Shown here: positions 1-9,261 of the stretch, one piece after another
Numbering within the stretch: the stretch's first letter is position 1
Layout of the letters: every line of letters begins with the position of its first letter
IMG/VR virus record: IMGVR_UViG_3300034062_006954
Location: 1 to 64,000 of that record
Length of the DNA stretch: 64,000 bases
Direction: 5' to 3' (one strand)
DNA from: a virus
Position numbers and translations under genes: made by a program
The notes under the pieces: generated by a model
What the model was told of the DNA's origin: nothing
The model's database searches: none
Seen by the model: the letters and a program-made list of their open reading frames with translations, nothing else

Positions 1-843
1 AATATTTTTAAAATATACAAAAACGATATCAAATGTATTATTCATACTGCGGCACAACCCTCACATGATTGGGCAGCAAAAGAACCTTTAACTGACTTTA
101 CAATTAATGCTAATGGAACACTTAATTTATTAGAATTAACTAGATTATATGTCAAAGAAGTACCATTTATTTATACTAGCACAAATAAAGTCTATGGGGA
201 TAATCCTAATAAATTACCCCTTATTGAAACTGAGTTTAGATATGAAATTGATTCTAACCATCCATTTTTTTTAAATGGTATTGATGAGAGTATGTCAATT
301 GATTACACCAAACATAGTTTATTTGGTGTAAGTAAATTATCAGGTGATATTTTAGTTCAAGAATACGGGAAGTATTTTAATATGAATACTGTTTGTTTTA
401 GAGGGGGATGTTTAACTGGGCCACAACATCAAGGAGCTGAATTACATGGATTTTTATCATACATTATTAAAGCGGCGATAGATAATACACCTTATACTAT
501 TTTTGGTTATAAAGGCAAACAAGTTAGAGACAATATACATAGTTTTGATTTAGTTAACGCTTTTTGGCATTTTTTTCAAAACCCAAAAATGGGTGTTGTT
601 TATAATATTGGTGGAGCAAGAAAAAATTCCATTTCAATTTTAGAAACAATAAACTTCATTTCAGAAAATTATGGATTAACATTAAATCATACAATATCTG
701 ATAAAAACAGAGAAGGTGACCATATTTGGTATATTTCAGATGTTTCTAAATTTAAAAATGATTATCCTAATTGGGATTATACTTTTTCTTTAAAAGAAAC
801 TTTAGATGACATATTCAAATTTAACAAACAAAAAAATCAATAA
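1..843 (+). CDS. NAD-dependent sugar-nucleotide epimerase, CDP-paratose 2-epimerase-like (5' truncated)
   Basis: The reading frame is open from base 1, so the gene starts left of the window; 280 residues remain and the N-terminal Rossmann Gly motif is missing. Visible hallmarks of the extended SDR (CDP-tyvelose/paratose epimerase) group are [43 protein letters not shown] and [13 protein letters not shown]. The usual catalytic YxxxK reads FGVSK here, so the Tyr position is Phe. The family interconverts nucleotide-bound hexoses; with the two glycosyltransferases downstream, a role in surface or virion glycan synthesis is inferred. The first internal ATG, at 292, is not the true start because homology runs upstream of it. 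Confidence 0.85.
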   Translation, partial: NIFKIYKNDIKCIIHTAAQPSHDWAAKEPLTDFTINANGTLNLLELTRLYVKEVPFIYTSTNKVYGDNPNKLPLIETEFRYEIDSNHPFFLNGIDESMSIDYTKHSLFGVSKLSGDILVQEYGKYFNMNTVCFRGGCLTGPQHQGAELHGFLSYIIKAAIDNTPYTIFGYKGKQVRDNIHSFDLVNAFWHFFQNPKMGVVYNIGGARKNSISILETINFISENYGLTLNHTISDKNREGDHIWYISDVSKFKNDYPNWDYTFSLKETLDDIFKFNKQKNQ

Positions 844-848
844 ATTAA

Positions 849-1580
849 ATGGCAACAAGAAAAAAAACAACACAACCAACCTCACAGAATTCTGATGAAC
901 CCAAAAAAACAAGAAAGGAAATTATCTGTGAAATAATCAAAAAGAAATCAAAAGAAAAATTCTTATCTGACAATCAAAAAATTTATTATGAACTATTAAG
1001 TAAGAATCAAATTACAATTTGTTCAGGTCCCGCAGGTGTTGGGAAATCATATATTGCAATGAAGGCGGCCATTGATATTTTAGCTGATCCACAATCTCCA
1101 TATGAGAAGATTATAATTGTTAGACCAGCCGTTGAAGCTGAAGAGAAACTTGGGGCATTACCAGGTAACGTGGAAGAGAAACTTGACCCATACATCTTCC
1201 CATCCTATTACCTTATGAACAAAATCATAGGTAAAGAAGCAAGAGAAAAATTAAAAGAAATTGATGTTATTGAAGTATTTGCTTTGGCCTATATGAGAGG
1301 TATGAACATTGACAACTCAATTCTAATATTCGAAGAGGCACAAAACTCAACACCAAATCAAATGAAATTATTATTGACAAGGATTGGATTCAATAGTAAA
1401 TTCTTTATTTCTGGTGACTTAGAACAAACAGATAGATATAAAGATAAAACCCATACTGGACTTTATGATGCTATTAAAAAATTCAAAAATTTGGATGATG
1501 TTGGAATTTTTGAATTCAATTCTAATGATGTGGTAAGAAATCCATTAATTGGTAAAATCTTAAAAAGATACGAAGACTAA
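849..1580 (+). CDS. phoH: PhoH-like ATPase
   Basis: 243 residues. The Lys-rich N-terminus (about 45 residues) precedes a PhoH-type P-loop NTPase domain: Walker A GPAGVGKS (about residues 60-67), the family signature RPAVEAEEKLGALPGNVEEK, Walker B ILIFEEAQN and the later SGDLEQTD. PhoH proteins are cytoplasmic RNA-associated ATPases, common in marine and T4-like phages; their role in infection is unsettled. It starts 5 bp after the epimerase stop (CAATAAATTAAATG) and ends directly at the next ATG, so it belongs to a tightly packed + strand operon. Confidence 0.93.
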   Translation: MATRKKTTQPTSQNSDEPKKTRKEIICEIIKKKSKEKFLSDNQKIYYELLSKNQITICSGPAGVGKSYIAMKAAIDILADPQSPYEKIIIVRPAVEAEEKLGALPGNVEEKLDPYIFPSYYLMNKIIGKEAREKLKEIDVIEVFALAYMRGMNIDNSILIFEEAQNSTPNQMKLLLTRIGFNSKFFISGDLEQTDRYKDKTHTGLYDAIKKFKNLDDVGIFEFNSNDVVRNPLIGKILKRYED

Positions 1581-2234
1581 ATGAGAGTTGCTATTGATAT
1601 AAATGGTGTTTTAAGGGACACTATTGGGAAGTTTAAACAACTTTATGAAAAACATTTAATTGAGGGGAATACAAGTGATTTCTTCTTACCTACATACACT
1701 TTAGATATGTCAGGGAATACTGAATTAGAAGTACAATCTGAACCATTTGAATATAAATTAATTTCAGATGTAACAACTTTGAATTTGGAAAAACATTTTG
1801 CTTTTCAGAGTGAAGAAGAATTTTATTCATTTATGTATGAAGAGTATTGTATGGAAATATTTGGACACGCACCATCTAGTGAAATGACAACATTCAACGA
1901 TTTAAATAACATTTACCATAATTTGAGAAAAAGATGTGATTTTTTAATCATTTCGGATGAGATTGGGAAATCAAAACCCGCCTCATTATTTTTCTTATCT
2001 AAGTTTGGTTGTGAAATTGGAAAAATTCTTTTCTATTCAAATTTATCACGAAATATTATTTGGAGTGAATTAGATGTTTTACTTACAGCAAATCCTGACT
2101 TATTATTAAGTCATCCTGATAATAAATTAGTTATAAAGTTTAAAACTGAATATAATAAGGATATAAACAAATATTACTCTATTGATAAAATAGAAGAATT
2201 AGAAGAAATACTTAAAAATATCACACAATGTTAA
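1581..2234 (+). CDS. HAD-like phosphatase-fold protein
   Basis: 217 residues, beginning immediately after the PhoH stop. The N-terminus AIDINGVLRD resembles HAD motif I (DxDGT/V), but the second Asp is Asn. FLIISDE in the middle could be motif II and the Lys in GKSKPAS motif III; LLTANPDLL near the end fits a weak motif IV. The fold call comes from this motif order; loss of the second motif I Asp makes phosphatase activity doubtful. Substrate unknown. Confidence 0.55.
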   Translation: MRVAIDINGVLRDTIGKFKQLYEKHLIEGNTSDFFLPTYTLDMSGNTELEVQSEPFEYKLISDVTTLNLEKHFAFQSEEEFYSFMYEEYCMEIFGHAPSSEMTTFNDLNNIYHNLRKRCDFLIISDEIGKSKPASLFFLSKFGCEIGKILFYSNLSRNIIWSELDVLLTANPDLLLSHPDNKLVIKFKTEYNKDINKYYSIDKIEELEEILKNITQC

Positions 2235-2497
2235 AGATACTAGGTGAAAATTATTATTTCGATATTGATGCTATAGAAACTTATATTAATGTCGAACCAC
2301 CAGCAGATTTCTCAGGATTACCACAAAATCATATTAGTGTTGTAAAATATGAAATGGTAAAAATGATGATTGAAACATTAATTGTTGAGAATGAAGAAGC
2401 TGATGAAACTTTAGGAATGAAAAGCACAGAATTATCAATACCATTTAGATTGGCATTTAATTCATTACAATTTAAAAAATTAATAAATAAAATATGA
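2228..2497 (+). CDS. Small hypothetical protein
   Basis: 89 residues, acidic. Its ATG overlaps the last 7 bp of the preceding gene and its TGA overlaps the next ATG (ATGA), so it is probably translationally coupled on both sides. No recognisable domain; the middle is helical and Met/Glu-rich (VVKYEMVKMMIETLIVENEE). Function unknown. Confidence 0.7.
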   Translation: MLKILGENYYFDIDAIETYINVEPPADFSGLPQNHISVVKYEMVKMMIETLIVENEEADETLGMKSTELSIPFRLAFNSLQFKKLINKI

Positions 2498-3552
2498 ATC
2501 AAGAACAATTATCAAAATTAGAACTATCCATTCAGAATATGAAGGATAAAAAATTGAGAATATTTTTTTTGGTACAAGATACCAAAGGGAATGCAAAAGC
2601 TTCAGTAGCTTACATTTATAGAATGGCGAAGTCTTTATCTGATGCAGGTTATAACCCCATAATGTTACACGAGAAAAGTGATTATATGGGAGTTTCACTT
2701 TGGCTTGGAGATGAATATGCTAACTTACCACACCAATCATTAGAGAATCAGAATTTACAAGTTGCACCTGAAGATTTTATAGTGTTACCAGAACTTTATG
2801 GTTTTGTTATGTCACAGATTACAAAATTACCTTGTGGTAAAATTGTATTATCTCAAGCATACGACCACATCTTAGAAACACTACAACCAGGTCAATCTTG
2901 GAATCAGTTAGGATTTCATAAATGTATTACCACTTCAGAATTACAAAAGGAATACATTACCAATCTTATGAGAAACACATCAACCGATGTTATCAAACCT
3001 TTTATATCTGATGAATTTTATCCATCATCAGTTCCACCAAAACCAACAATTGCAATCCACACTAGAGACCAAAGAGATACACTTAATCTAATTAAATCTT
3101 TCTATCTAAAGTTCCCACAATACAGATGGGTAACTTTCAAAGATATGAGAGGAATGTCAGTTAGTGAGTTTGCTAAAAATCTAAGAGAGTGTTTTATGTC
3201 TGTATGGATTGACGAAACAAGTGCTTATGGAACATTCCCATTGGAATCAATGAAATCTAACGTACCTGTGTTGGGATTAACACCGAACATTGTTCCTGAA
3301 TGGATGAATGAAGAAAATGGATTATGGGTAAATAACAAAAATCAAGTTGTTGATATTGTTGCCGATTTCTTACAAAATTGGTTGGAGGATAACATTTCTG
3401 AAAAAATTTATGAGGAGATGCAAAGAACTGTATCACAATTAAGTACAGAATCTGAATTTGATAAATCTACAATTTTCACATTCGAAGGTTACATAAACAA
3501 AAGATTAGAATCTTTCACAGAACAATTAAATAAATTAGAAGTTATAGAATAA
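2494..3552 (+). CDS. GT-B fold glycosyltransferase (family 4-like)
   Basis: 352 residues. The N-terminal half has a GT-B-type sugar/acceptor domain (LRIFFLVQDTKGNAKASVAY, then IVLPELYG). The C-terminal half has the donor-site signature SAYGTFPLESMKSNVPVLG, which matches the E-x7-E region of GT4 enzymes, and ENGLWV. It probably transfers a nucleotide-activated sugar to a glycan or protein. It starts in the upstream stop (ATGA) and lies next to a GT-A enzyme and an epimerase, consistent with a small glycan cassette. Donor and acceptor cannot be read from sequence. Confidence 0.8.
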   Translation: MNQEQLSKLELSIQNMKDKKLRIFFLVQDTKGNAKASVAYIYRMAKSLSDAGYNPIMLHEKSDYMGVSLWLGDEYANLPHQSLENQNLQVAPEDFIVLPELYGFVMSQITKLPCGKIVLSQAYDHILETLQPGQSWNQLGFHKCITTSELQKEYITNLMRNTSTDVIKPFISDEFYPSSVPPKPTIAIHTRDQRDTLNLIKSFYLKFPQYRWVTFKDMRGMSVSEFAKNLRECFMSVWIDETSAYGTFPLESMKSNVPVLGLTPNIVPEWMNEENGLWVNNKNQVVDIVADFLQNWLEDNISEKIYEEMQRTVSQLSTESEFDKSTIFTFEGYINKRLESFTEQLNKLEVIE

Positions 3553-3553
3553 T

Positions 3554-4351
3554 ATGGAAAAATTTGATGTATCAATAATATTACCCCTTAAGTCCACAAC
3601 ACACGCTTGGTTTGAGGACTATTTTCAAAAAGCAATTACATCTTTACAAACACAGAAAGTTGGGATTAATGAACTAGTAATTGTTCATACAGATGAAACA
3701 ACACTTGTTGAATATTTGGATAGTTTTGATTTTGGTGATTTAAAAGTTGTAAAAAGTGTTTGGACTAAAGCCCCAAATTTTGCAGAACAAGTAAATCACG
3801 GAGTTAGAATCGCATCGTCTAAATGGATTTCAGTTTTTGAATTTGATGATGAGTATTCAAATATATGGTTTAAAAATGTGAAAACTTATTCAGAAGTTTA
3901 TAACGATGTTGACGTATTTTTACCAATTGTAATTGATACTGATGAAAAAGGTACTTTTGCAGGATTTACGAATGAAGCAACGTTTGCATTGAATATTACA
4001 ACTGAAGTAGGTTATCTTACTAATGATGTTTTACAAAATTATCAAAATTTCCAATTATCAGGATTGGTTATTAAAAAGTCAGCCTATTTGGATTATGGTA
4101 TGTTGAAAGCAACATTCAAACTTACATTTGGTTATGAGTTCTTTTTACGAATGACACATAATTCATTGAAGATTATGACCATACCAAAAATTGGTTACAA
4201 ACACACAAATCTAAGAGAGGGTTCTATTTTTTGGAATTACAAAAATGGTGAACAACCACTTACACCTGACGAAGTAAAATTCTGGATTGATGCCGCTAAA
4301 AAAGAATATTTCTTTATAGTTGATAGAGCAATAAAATATGAACCACAATAA
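3554..4351 (+). CDS. GT-A fold glycosyltransferase (family 2-like)
   Basis: 265 residues. The start VSIILPLKST is the usual GT2 first beta strand. EFDDE at about residues 94-98 fits the metal-binding DxD-type motif, and GYEFFLRMTHN occupies the region of the GT2 catalytic acid motif. Cytoplasmic enzyme using a nucleotide sugar; product unknown. It starts 1 bp after the preceding stop, completing the glycan gene pair. Confidence 0.78.
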   Translation: MEKFDVSIILPLKSTTHAWFEDYFQKAITSLQTQKVGINELVIVHTDETTLVEYLDSFDFGDLKVVKSVWTKAPNFAEQVNHGVRIASSKWISVFEFDDEYSNIWFKNVKTYSEVYNDVDVFLPIVIDTDEKGTFAGFTNEATFALNITTEVGYLTNDVLQNYQNFQLSGLVIKKSAYLDYGMLKATFKLTFGYEFFLRMTHNSLKIMTIPKIGYKHTNLREGSIFWNYKNGEQPLTPDEVKFWIDAAKKEYFFIVDRAIKYEPQ

Positions 4352-4356
4352 ATTAA

Positions 4357-5106
4357 ATGACAGAATTCGTAAGTTTCAGTGGTGAAACATTAGGCGAATC
4401 AAAAAAGAAAGGTAGAAAGGCTAAACAAACCAATTACTTTGATGTTAGAGAAGAAACGGCAGTAATAAATTATTTATCTGCCGTTTCATTTGAAGAAAAG
4501 AACAAAATATATAACGAATTTTTACAGAAACCTCTTGATAAAATGATATCTTCCATTATCAGAAGATATAAGTTATATAGAAAAGATATTGATTTTGAAG
4601 AGTTACATACCGATACCCATTCTTTTTTGATGACCAAAATTGATAAGTTTAAACCTTCGAAAGAGAAGAAGGCTTATTCGTATTTTGGTACAATATGTAA
4701 GAACTACTTAATGGGTCAAATTTTAAAAGACCAAAAAGAAATTAATAGAAAAATATCCTATGAGGATATTTCAACCGATTTAGAAAACGACTCCAACTTT
4801 GCATATTACATTGATAATGATGTTGTTGATTCTGAAAATATTATTGATGAATATTTAAAAGAATTGGAAAAAATACTCCAAGAAAAAAATTTAAACGAAA
4901 ACGAATTAAAGTTGGGGCAAGCACTTTATGAACTTTTTGAAAATTATGACAAAATATTTTTGGGTAACAATAACAACAAGTTTAATAAAAATGTAGTTCT
5001 TCTCTCATTGAGGGAAATGACCAATTTAAATACAAAAGAAATAAGGTCATCTTTGAAAAAATTTAAATTTGTTTACCAACAAGTGGTTGAGAAAATGATA
5101 AAATAA
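4357..5106 (+). CDS. T4 gp55-like late sigma factor
   Basis: 249 residues. The basic, flexible N-terminus (about 30 residues) is followed by a sigma region 2-like core (DKMISSIIRRYK, DFEELHTDTHSFLMTKIDKF, YSYFGTICKNYLMGQI), which corresponds to the core-binding and -10-reading helices. The C-terminus is helical and basic (TKEIRSSLKKFKFVY). T4 gp55 directs host RNA polymerase to late promoters (TATAAATA). By analogy this protein would read the GATATTTATAA-like elements found before the structural genes in this window; that link is inference. Confidence 0.75.
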   Translation: MTEFVSFSGETLGESKKKGRKAKQTNYFDVREETAVINYLSAVSFEEKNKIYNEFLQKPLDKMISSIIRRYKLYRKDIDFEELHTDTHSFLMTKIDKFKPSKEKKAYSYFGTICKNYLMGQILKDQKEINRKISYEDISTDLENDSNFAYYIDNDVVDSENIIDEYLKELEKILQEKNLNENELKLGQALYELFENYDKIFLGNNNNKFNKNVVLLSLREMTNLNTKEIRSSLKKFKFVYQQVVEKMIK

Positions 5107-5126
5107 TATAATAAATATTTATTGAT

Positions 5127-5501
5127 ATGGCAAGACCACAAAAAAAAGAAATAAATTTAACCAAAGAGTCAATGTTATCTTTGATGCAAGAAATCTACAA
5201 TGAACTTGTGGAACAAAGAAATACTGCTATAAGGATACAAAACAAGATGTTGACTATGATGAAAGAACCTGAAGATATGACTCTTATAGGTCCTGTAATT
5301 GAGAAACAACAAAAAATAGTGAATGATTGTGTTGAGAAAAAATTAGCCCTATCAAAATTACAAGCCTCTATTTGGGAAAAAACTAGTAACACTAAAGAAT
5401 CTTTCTCTATATCTGACATTGATGTTGATGACGAAATTATTAAAGATTTAATGGAAAGGGATATTAATACCAAAGATAATCTCTATAAAATGAAAAAATA
5501 A
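5127..5501 (+). CDS. Hypothetical coiled-coil protein
   Basis: 124 residues, helical and charged throughout (LMQEIYNELVEQRNTAIRIQ; EKQQKIVNDCVEKKLALSKL), likely coiled coil. It shares one base with the next ORF (TAATG), so the two are probably coupled. An ATATTTAT element lies only 4 bp before the ATG, nearer than in other genes. No domain recognised; its position ahead of baseplate-type genes suggests a virion assembly role. Confidence 0.7.
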   Translation: MARPQKKEINLTKESMLSLMQEIYNELVEQRNTAIRIQNKMLTMMKEPEDMTLIGPVIEKQQKIVNDCVEKKLALSKLQASIWEKTSNTKESFSISDIDVDDEIIKDLMERDINTKDNLYKMKK

Positions 5502-7435
5502 TGGCATCATTAGATTTAGGTTTTGATTATGAAAAGATAAAGAAAAAAATACAAGCTACTCAGACTTATAAAGATCTGAAAGAGGAATATGATGCCAATT
5601 CTGAAGAAGCATCGAAAGAAAGAGAAAAAAGAAAACAAGATAGACAAAAGAAAATAAGTGATGCTAAAGCCGCAGCAAAGAAATTTCAAACTGATGTTAA
5701 AACTCAATTTGAACAACTCTTGGATATTAATAGTTTGACTGGTGGGAAAGCTTCAGGGTCAATTAGTTTTGTCAAAAAAGTTTTATTAAGAGCATTAAAA
5801 AATATTGAACCAAAACTTGGTGATATTTTATATGATGAAGCTATTAAAGCTGTTGGTTGTGATCAACAACAAACTTATGAAGATGGACAAATAATTGCCA
5901 TACCAGTAAGAGGACTTGATTTATTAAATTTACTAAAAAAAGAACCTGATAGTCCAGTTGGTAAAGTCTTATATGAAAAAGACCCCATATCAAATCCACA
6001 AACAATTCCCTTTTCATTAAACAGAGAATTATATAATAGAACACAAAATCCTGGTATCGAGTTTAGCCAAGACTTCAATAATTTTTATAAAGGAGCTTCA
6101 GGACAAGACTTGTTTGATATCAGATATGAAGAAACTTACAATAATATAACGGGTCCTTGGTTTATTGTTACTCTTAAAGGAAGGGCAAACAATGCTAATA
6201 GTATTTCACAATTTTTGGTTGATTATTATAAAAGTATAAAGTTAGTTGACTTTAACAATATTATTGCTGCCATAATGGAAGCACTTACGGGTGTATTATC
6301 TATTGCAGGTAATGTAGGAATCGGAGAAGCTGAAGACACCAATAAATTTTTCTTAATCATTCAAAGAATCTTAGGTTTATGTTTTGATAATGTCTCTGAA
6401 ATTGATGTAAGTGGTGTTGCAAAAGTTTCCGAACTGGATGTTATTGATGAATCCTTTTTTGAATTTTCGGATGTTGATTTAAGAAGAATTGAACAAAAAG
6501 TAGCAAACATTAAAAATGGTGTTGTAGAATTTGAAGATTGTGATAATGTAAAACTACCCGTAGATTTTGAAGGTATTCTTCGTGCTTTGGAAGGAATTAA
6601 TTTAGTTCCTGATAGTGATGCAATAAATGCTGCGAATCAAGTTACCACAACACTTACAGAAAATCCTGATTGGAATGGTTTTGGATTAAATGGTAACGCA
6701 AAACCAACTATTGATGGTAACTTTGTTAAATTAATGGCACAAGGTTTAGTTTTGTCTCTTTTATCTCCAAAAGTATTACTACCAATTTATACTATGTTGA
6801 TTTCTTTGGGGAATCAAGCATTAGTTTTAATCAAATCATTTGAAGAATTTGCAAAAAATTTCAAAAGATTTTTGGTTAATTTGATTTCAAAAATTGGTGC
6901 AATATTCGTTGAGGAACTTTTTGAATTAATTAAAAGAGATATAAAACAACTAGTACAAAGAGTTATTTCAGATATTGCAAAAGAAAAGAAAAATAAAATT
7001 GTAACAATAATATTAAAATTAATACAACTTTTATTAATCGTTTTTCAGTTTGTTAGTGATTGGAGAAAATGTAAAAGTGTAGTAGATGAACTTTTAAATT
7101 TACTAAATGTTGGGTCATCTGTAGCAGGAGATATCGCCTCTTTATTTACTAGTCGTGTTCCCCTACCTTTATTATATGCTTCTGAATTTTTAGGAGGTTA
7201 TTCAGAGTCTCGAGCTTTTATTGGCACGATTGAAGAATTTCAAAAATTGGGTATCCCAACTGGTGCTTTACCTGATGGTTCACCGAATTTAACTGTATTG
7301 TCTTTCTTTGGAATGATGAAAGCTATGGAGAGTGAAAAAAATCAAAACGGAAAAGTTCAAATAGCTTCAGGACCTTATGTTGTTACACCATCAGGACTAA
7401 CTGTCCCTAAAGATGATTTTGGAATTTATTTATAA
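5501..7435 (+). CDS. Large putative virion structural protein
   Basis: 644 residues. The first about 80 residues are a highly charged coiled coil (EEASKEREKRKQDRQKK). Residues around 400-550 are hydrophobic and helical (LSLLSPKVLLPIYTMLISLG; IVTIILKLIQLLLIVFQFVS), and a globular C-terminus ends DDFGIYL. No enzymatic motif. It sits between the late sigma and a gp5-like protein, so a tail or baseplate component is the best guess. The hydrophobic block could be tape-measure-like, but 644 residues would be short for that. Confidence 0.6.
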   Translation: MASLDLGFDYEKIKKKIQATQTYKDLKEEYDANSEEASKEREKRKQDRQKKISDAKAAAKKFQTDVKTQFEQLLDINSLTGGKASGSISFVKKVLLRALKNIEPKLGDILYDEAIKAVGCDQQQTYEDGQIIAIPVRGLDLLNLLKKEPDSPVGKVLYEKDPISNPQTIPFSLNRELYNRTQNPGIEFSQDFNNFYKGASGQDLFDIRYEETYNNITGPWFIVTLKGRANNANSISQFLVDYYKSIKLVDFNNIIAAIMEALTGVLSIAGNVGIGEAEDTNKFFLIIQRILGLCFDNVSEIDVSGVAKVSELDVIDESFFEFSDVDLRRIEQKVANIKNGVVEFEDCDNVKLPVDFEGILRALEGINLVPDSDAINAANQVTTTLTENPDWNGFGLNGNAKPTIDGNFVKLMAQGLVLSLLSPKVLLPIYTMLISLGNQALVLIKSFEEFAKNFKRFLVNLISKIGAIFVEELFELIKRDIKQLVQRVISDIAKEKKNKIVTIILKLIQLLLIVFQFVSDWRKCKSVVDELLNLLNVGSSVAGDIASLFTSRVPLPLLYASEFLGGYSESRAFIGTIEEFQKLGIPTGALPDGSPNLTVLSFFGMMKAMESEKNQNGKVQIASGPYVVTPSGLTVPKDDFGIYL

Positions 7436-7436
7436 T

Positions 7437-7649
7437 ATGGATAAAATAGAAAAAGCTGAGAAAGCCTTACAGATTATTAAGGAGTATAAAACACATTCAA
7501 ACAAAGATTTAATGTTTGTTATGGATTTTATACAAGAAGATTTTGATTTAACTAAAAACTCAATTATAAAACTAACGGAACATTTAGATAAATTGGAATT
7601 TACCTATAATACAATATTAAAGGAATACGAAAACAGAAATAAAAAATAA
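7437..7649 (+). CDS. Small hypothetical coiled-coil protein
   Basis: 70 residues from the ATG at 7437, chosen over an in-frame ATG at 7413 because the latter lies inside the upstream gene and adds an unrelated hydrophobic octapeptide. Entirely helical and charged (EKAEKALQIIKEYK; IIKLTEHLDKLEFTYNTILK). Its stop overlaps the next ATG (TAATGG). Function unknown. Confidence 0.65.
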   Translation: MDKIEKAEKALQIIKEYKTHSNKDLMFVMDFIQEDFDLTKNSIIKLTEHLDKLEFTYNTILKEYENRNKK

Positions 7650-9238
7650 TGGACATAACCGCAGCTAACGAATATCAAATATTATTTCCTGGTATTGTAT
7701 ATGACAATGCTGATCCTATGATGGTGGGTAGATTAAGAATTATACCTGAGACTAGAAATTATAGGGATATAATTGATGCAATACCTGATTGGAACGAAGA
7801 AAAAGACAAATGGACAACCAAAGACCCAATTGTCTTCTTACCTCTTTTACCTTTCTATTTAAGTCAAGTCCCAAGTATTGGTGAATATGCTCATATTATC
7901 TATATGAACAAGAAATTCAAAAATGAGAGTCAATTTTATGTACAAGGTCCATTCTCATCCCCAATGTTGTCACCTTTTGAAAACTACCAAGGAGCAAAGA
8001 AATTTATGGCATCTGGTACAAGAATTTCTGATTCAAACTCATTGAGAAATCCACAAGATGGAAGTTACAAAGAAGGTACTGAAGGAATTTTTCCAAAACC
8101 TGGTGATAACGCCTTATTAGGTAGAGGTGTATCTGACATTGTAATCAAATCTGATGAAGTATTAATCAGGGCAGGAAAAACACCAAAATTAACTACGGGT
8201 CAATTACCAAGAGCAAACGATAAAAGAGCATTTATACAATTATCCTATTTTTCTCAAAAAGAAGAACAAGGAGAAAAGGAAACTCAAACTACATTAAAAG
8301 AAAATGTTCAAAAAATATCTAAAGTAATTGTTTGGGACATAAGAAACTTGGAAAATCAGGCTGATATGTTTAATGGGTCGGTCGGAATTTATAATATGAA
8401 TCCAAGTGATACTACTTATAATACTTCCAATTTTAAACCAAATACAATAACAAATCTTTCTGTTGGGACAAATCTAATTGGTCCTTTGGCTGAAATTGAT
8501 TTTGAAAATAAATCATTAGATGATGCTGTTTTTTTAATCAATAGTTTTGTTAGAGGTTTATTTTATGGGTATGTGAATGTTTCGGGATATACAATCAATC
8601 AATTTGTATTTTCAAATAGTTCGATTATGCCAGCATTCCCATATATTGTTACACCATCTAAAAATACTTATGAAGTTGGTAATTCATTTAACACAGCATC
8701 AACTATTAATGAGATTGCTGAACTTGCAAATTATAATACCTTCAGAAGTAGAATTAATGTAGTGGATGGAAGTCCTGAAAGTGGTTATTTCTTATTATCA
8801 GAAAATAGTAATGGGAGACCAAAATACGGACCTCAAGCTACACCAATTATAGAAACTATCTTTCCTTCAGTTTTCAGTTCAGAACCAGTAAGTTATGGTG
8901 TAATGGGAGCTCAAAAAATATATTTATTATCTCAGGATTCAACAAGTTCTAAAAAACAAATAAATTTACAAAATACAATATATGGAATACCTCAGGACAG
9001 ATTTGTTAGGGGTAATGATGCTATCCAACTTCTAACTTATTCGTCAGTAAGGGGTGAAGTTTTATTGGAGTTATTAAGAAAACTATGGGATTTTGTAAGA
9101 GGTCATGTTCATAATAAGTTGGGACTTGAACCACCAGTTGAACAAGCTGCAGGTAATGGTCAAACGAAAAACGAAATTACAGAACTATTCAATACTGCCG
9201 AAAAATTAATATTAAATCAAAATATTAGAATTAATTGA
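7649..9238 (+). CDS. Putative baseplate hub protein (gp5 OB-fold-like)
   Basis: 529 residues. The N-terminus has a short OB-fold-like entry (YDNADPMMVGRLRIIPETRN), then DPIVFLPLLPFYLSQVPSIGE and DNALLGRGVSDIVIKSDEVL, a pattern I associate with gp5-type hub proteins of T4-like phages. No lysozyme domain is visible, unlike T4 gp5, and there is no obvious beta-helix repeat. The C-terminus (WDFVRGHVHNKLGLEPPVEQ) is a helical tail. Gene order among virion genes supports a baseplate role; the assignment is moderate. Confidence 0.5.
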   Translation: MDITAANEYQILFPGIVYDNADPMMVGRLRIIPETRNYRDIIDAIPDWNEEKDKWTTKDPIVFLPLLPFYLSQVPSIGEYAHIIYMNKKFKNESQFYVQGPFSSPMLSPFENYQGAKKFMASGTRISDSNSLRNPQDGSYKEGTEGIFPKPGDNALLGRGVSDIVIKSDEVLIRAGKTPKLTTGQLPRANDKRAFIQLSYFSQKEEQGEKETQTTLKENVQKISKVIVWDIRNLENQADMFNGSVGIYNMNPSDTTYNTSNFKPNTITNLSVGTNLIGPLAEIDFENKSLDDAVFLINSFVRGLFYGYVNVSGYTINQFVFSNSSIMPAFPYIVTPSKNTYEVGNSFNTASTINEIAELANYNTFRSRINVVDGSPESGYFLLSENSNGRPKYGPQATPIIETIFPSVFSSEPVSYGVMGAQKIYLLSQDSTSSKKQINLQNTIYGIPQDRFVRGNDAIQLLTYSSVRGEVLLELLRKLWDFVRGHVHNKLGLEPPVEQAAGNGQTKNEITELFNTAEKLILNQNIRIN

Positions 9239-9245
9239 TATTTAT
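9237..9245 (+). promoter_or_regulatory. Late promoter-like element GATATTTAT
   Basis: GATATTTATG lies 16 bp before the ATG at 9262 on the coding strand. It overlaps the stop codon of the upstream gene, so the next gene can be expressed independently. Confidence 0.55.
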
Positions 9246-9261
9246 GTATTAAAGAACATAA

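Noticed and set aside
5115-5122. Late promoter-like element before the gene at 5127
   Set aside because: Only 4 bp from the ATG and part of a palindromic ATAAATATTTAT; not counted as a promoter.
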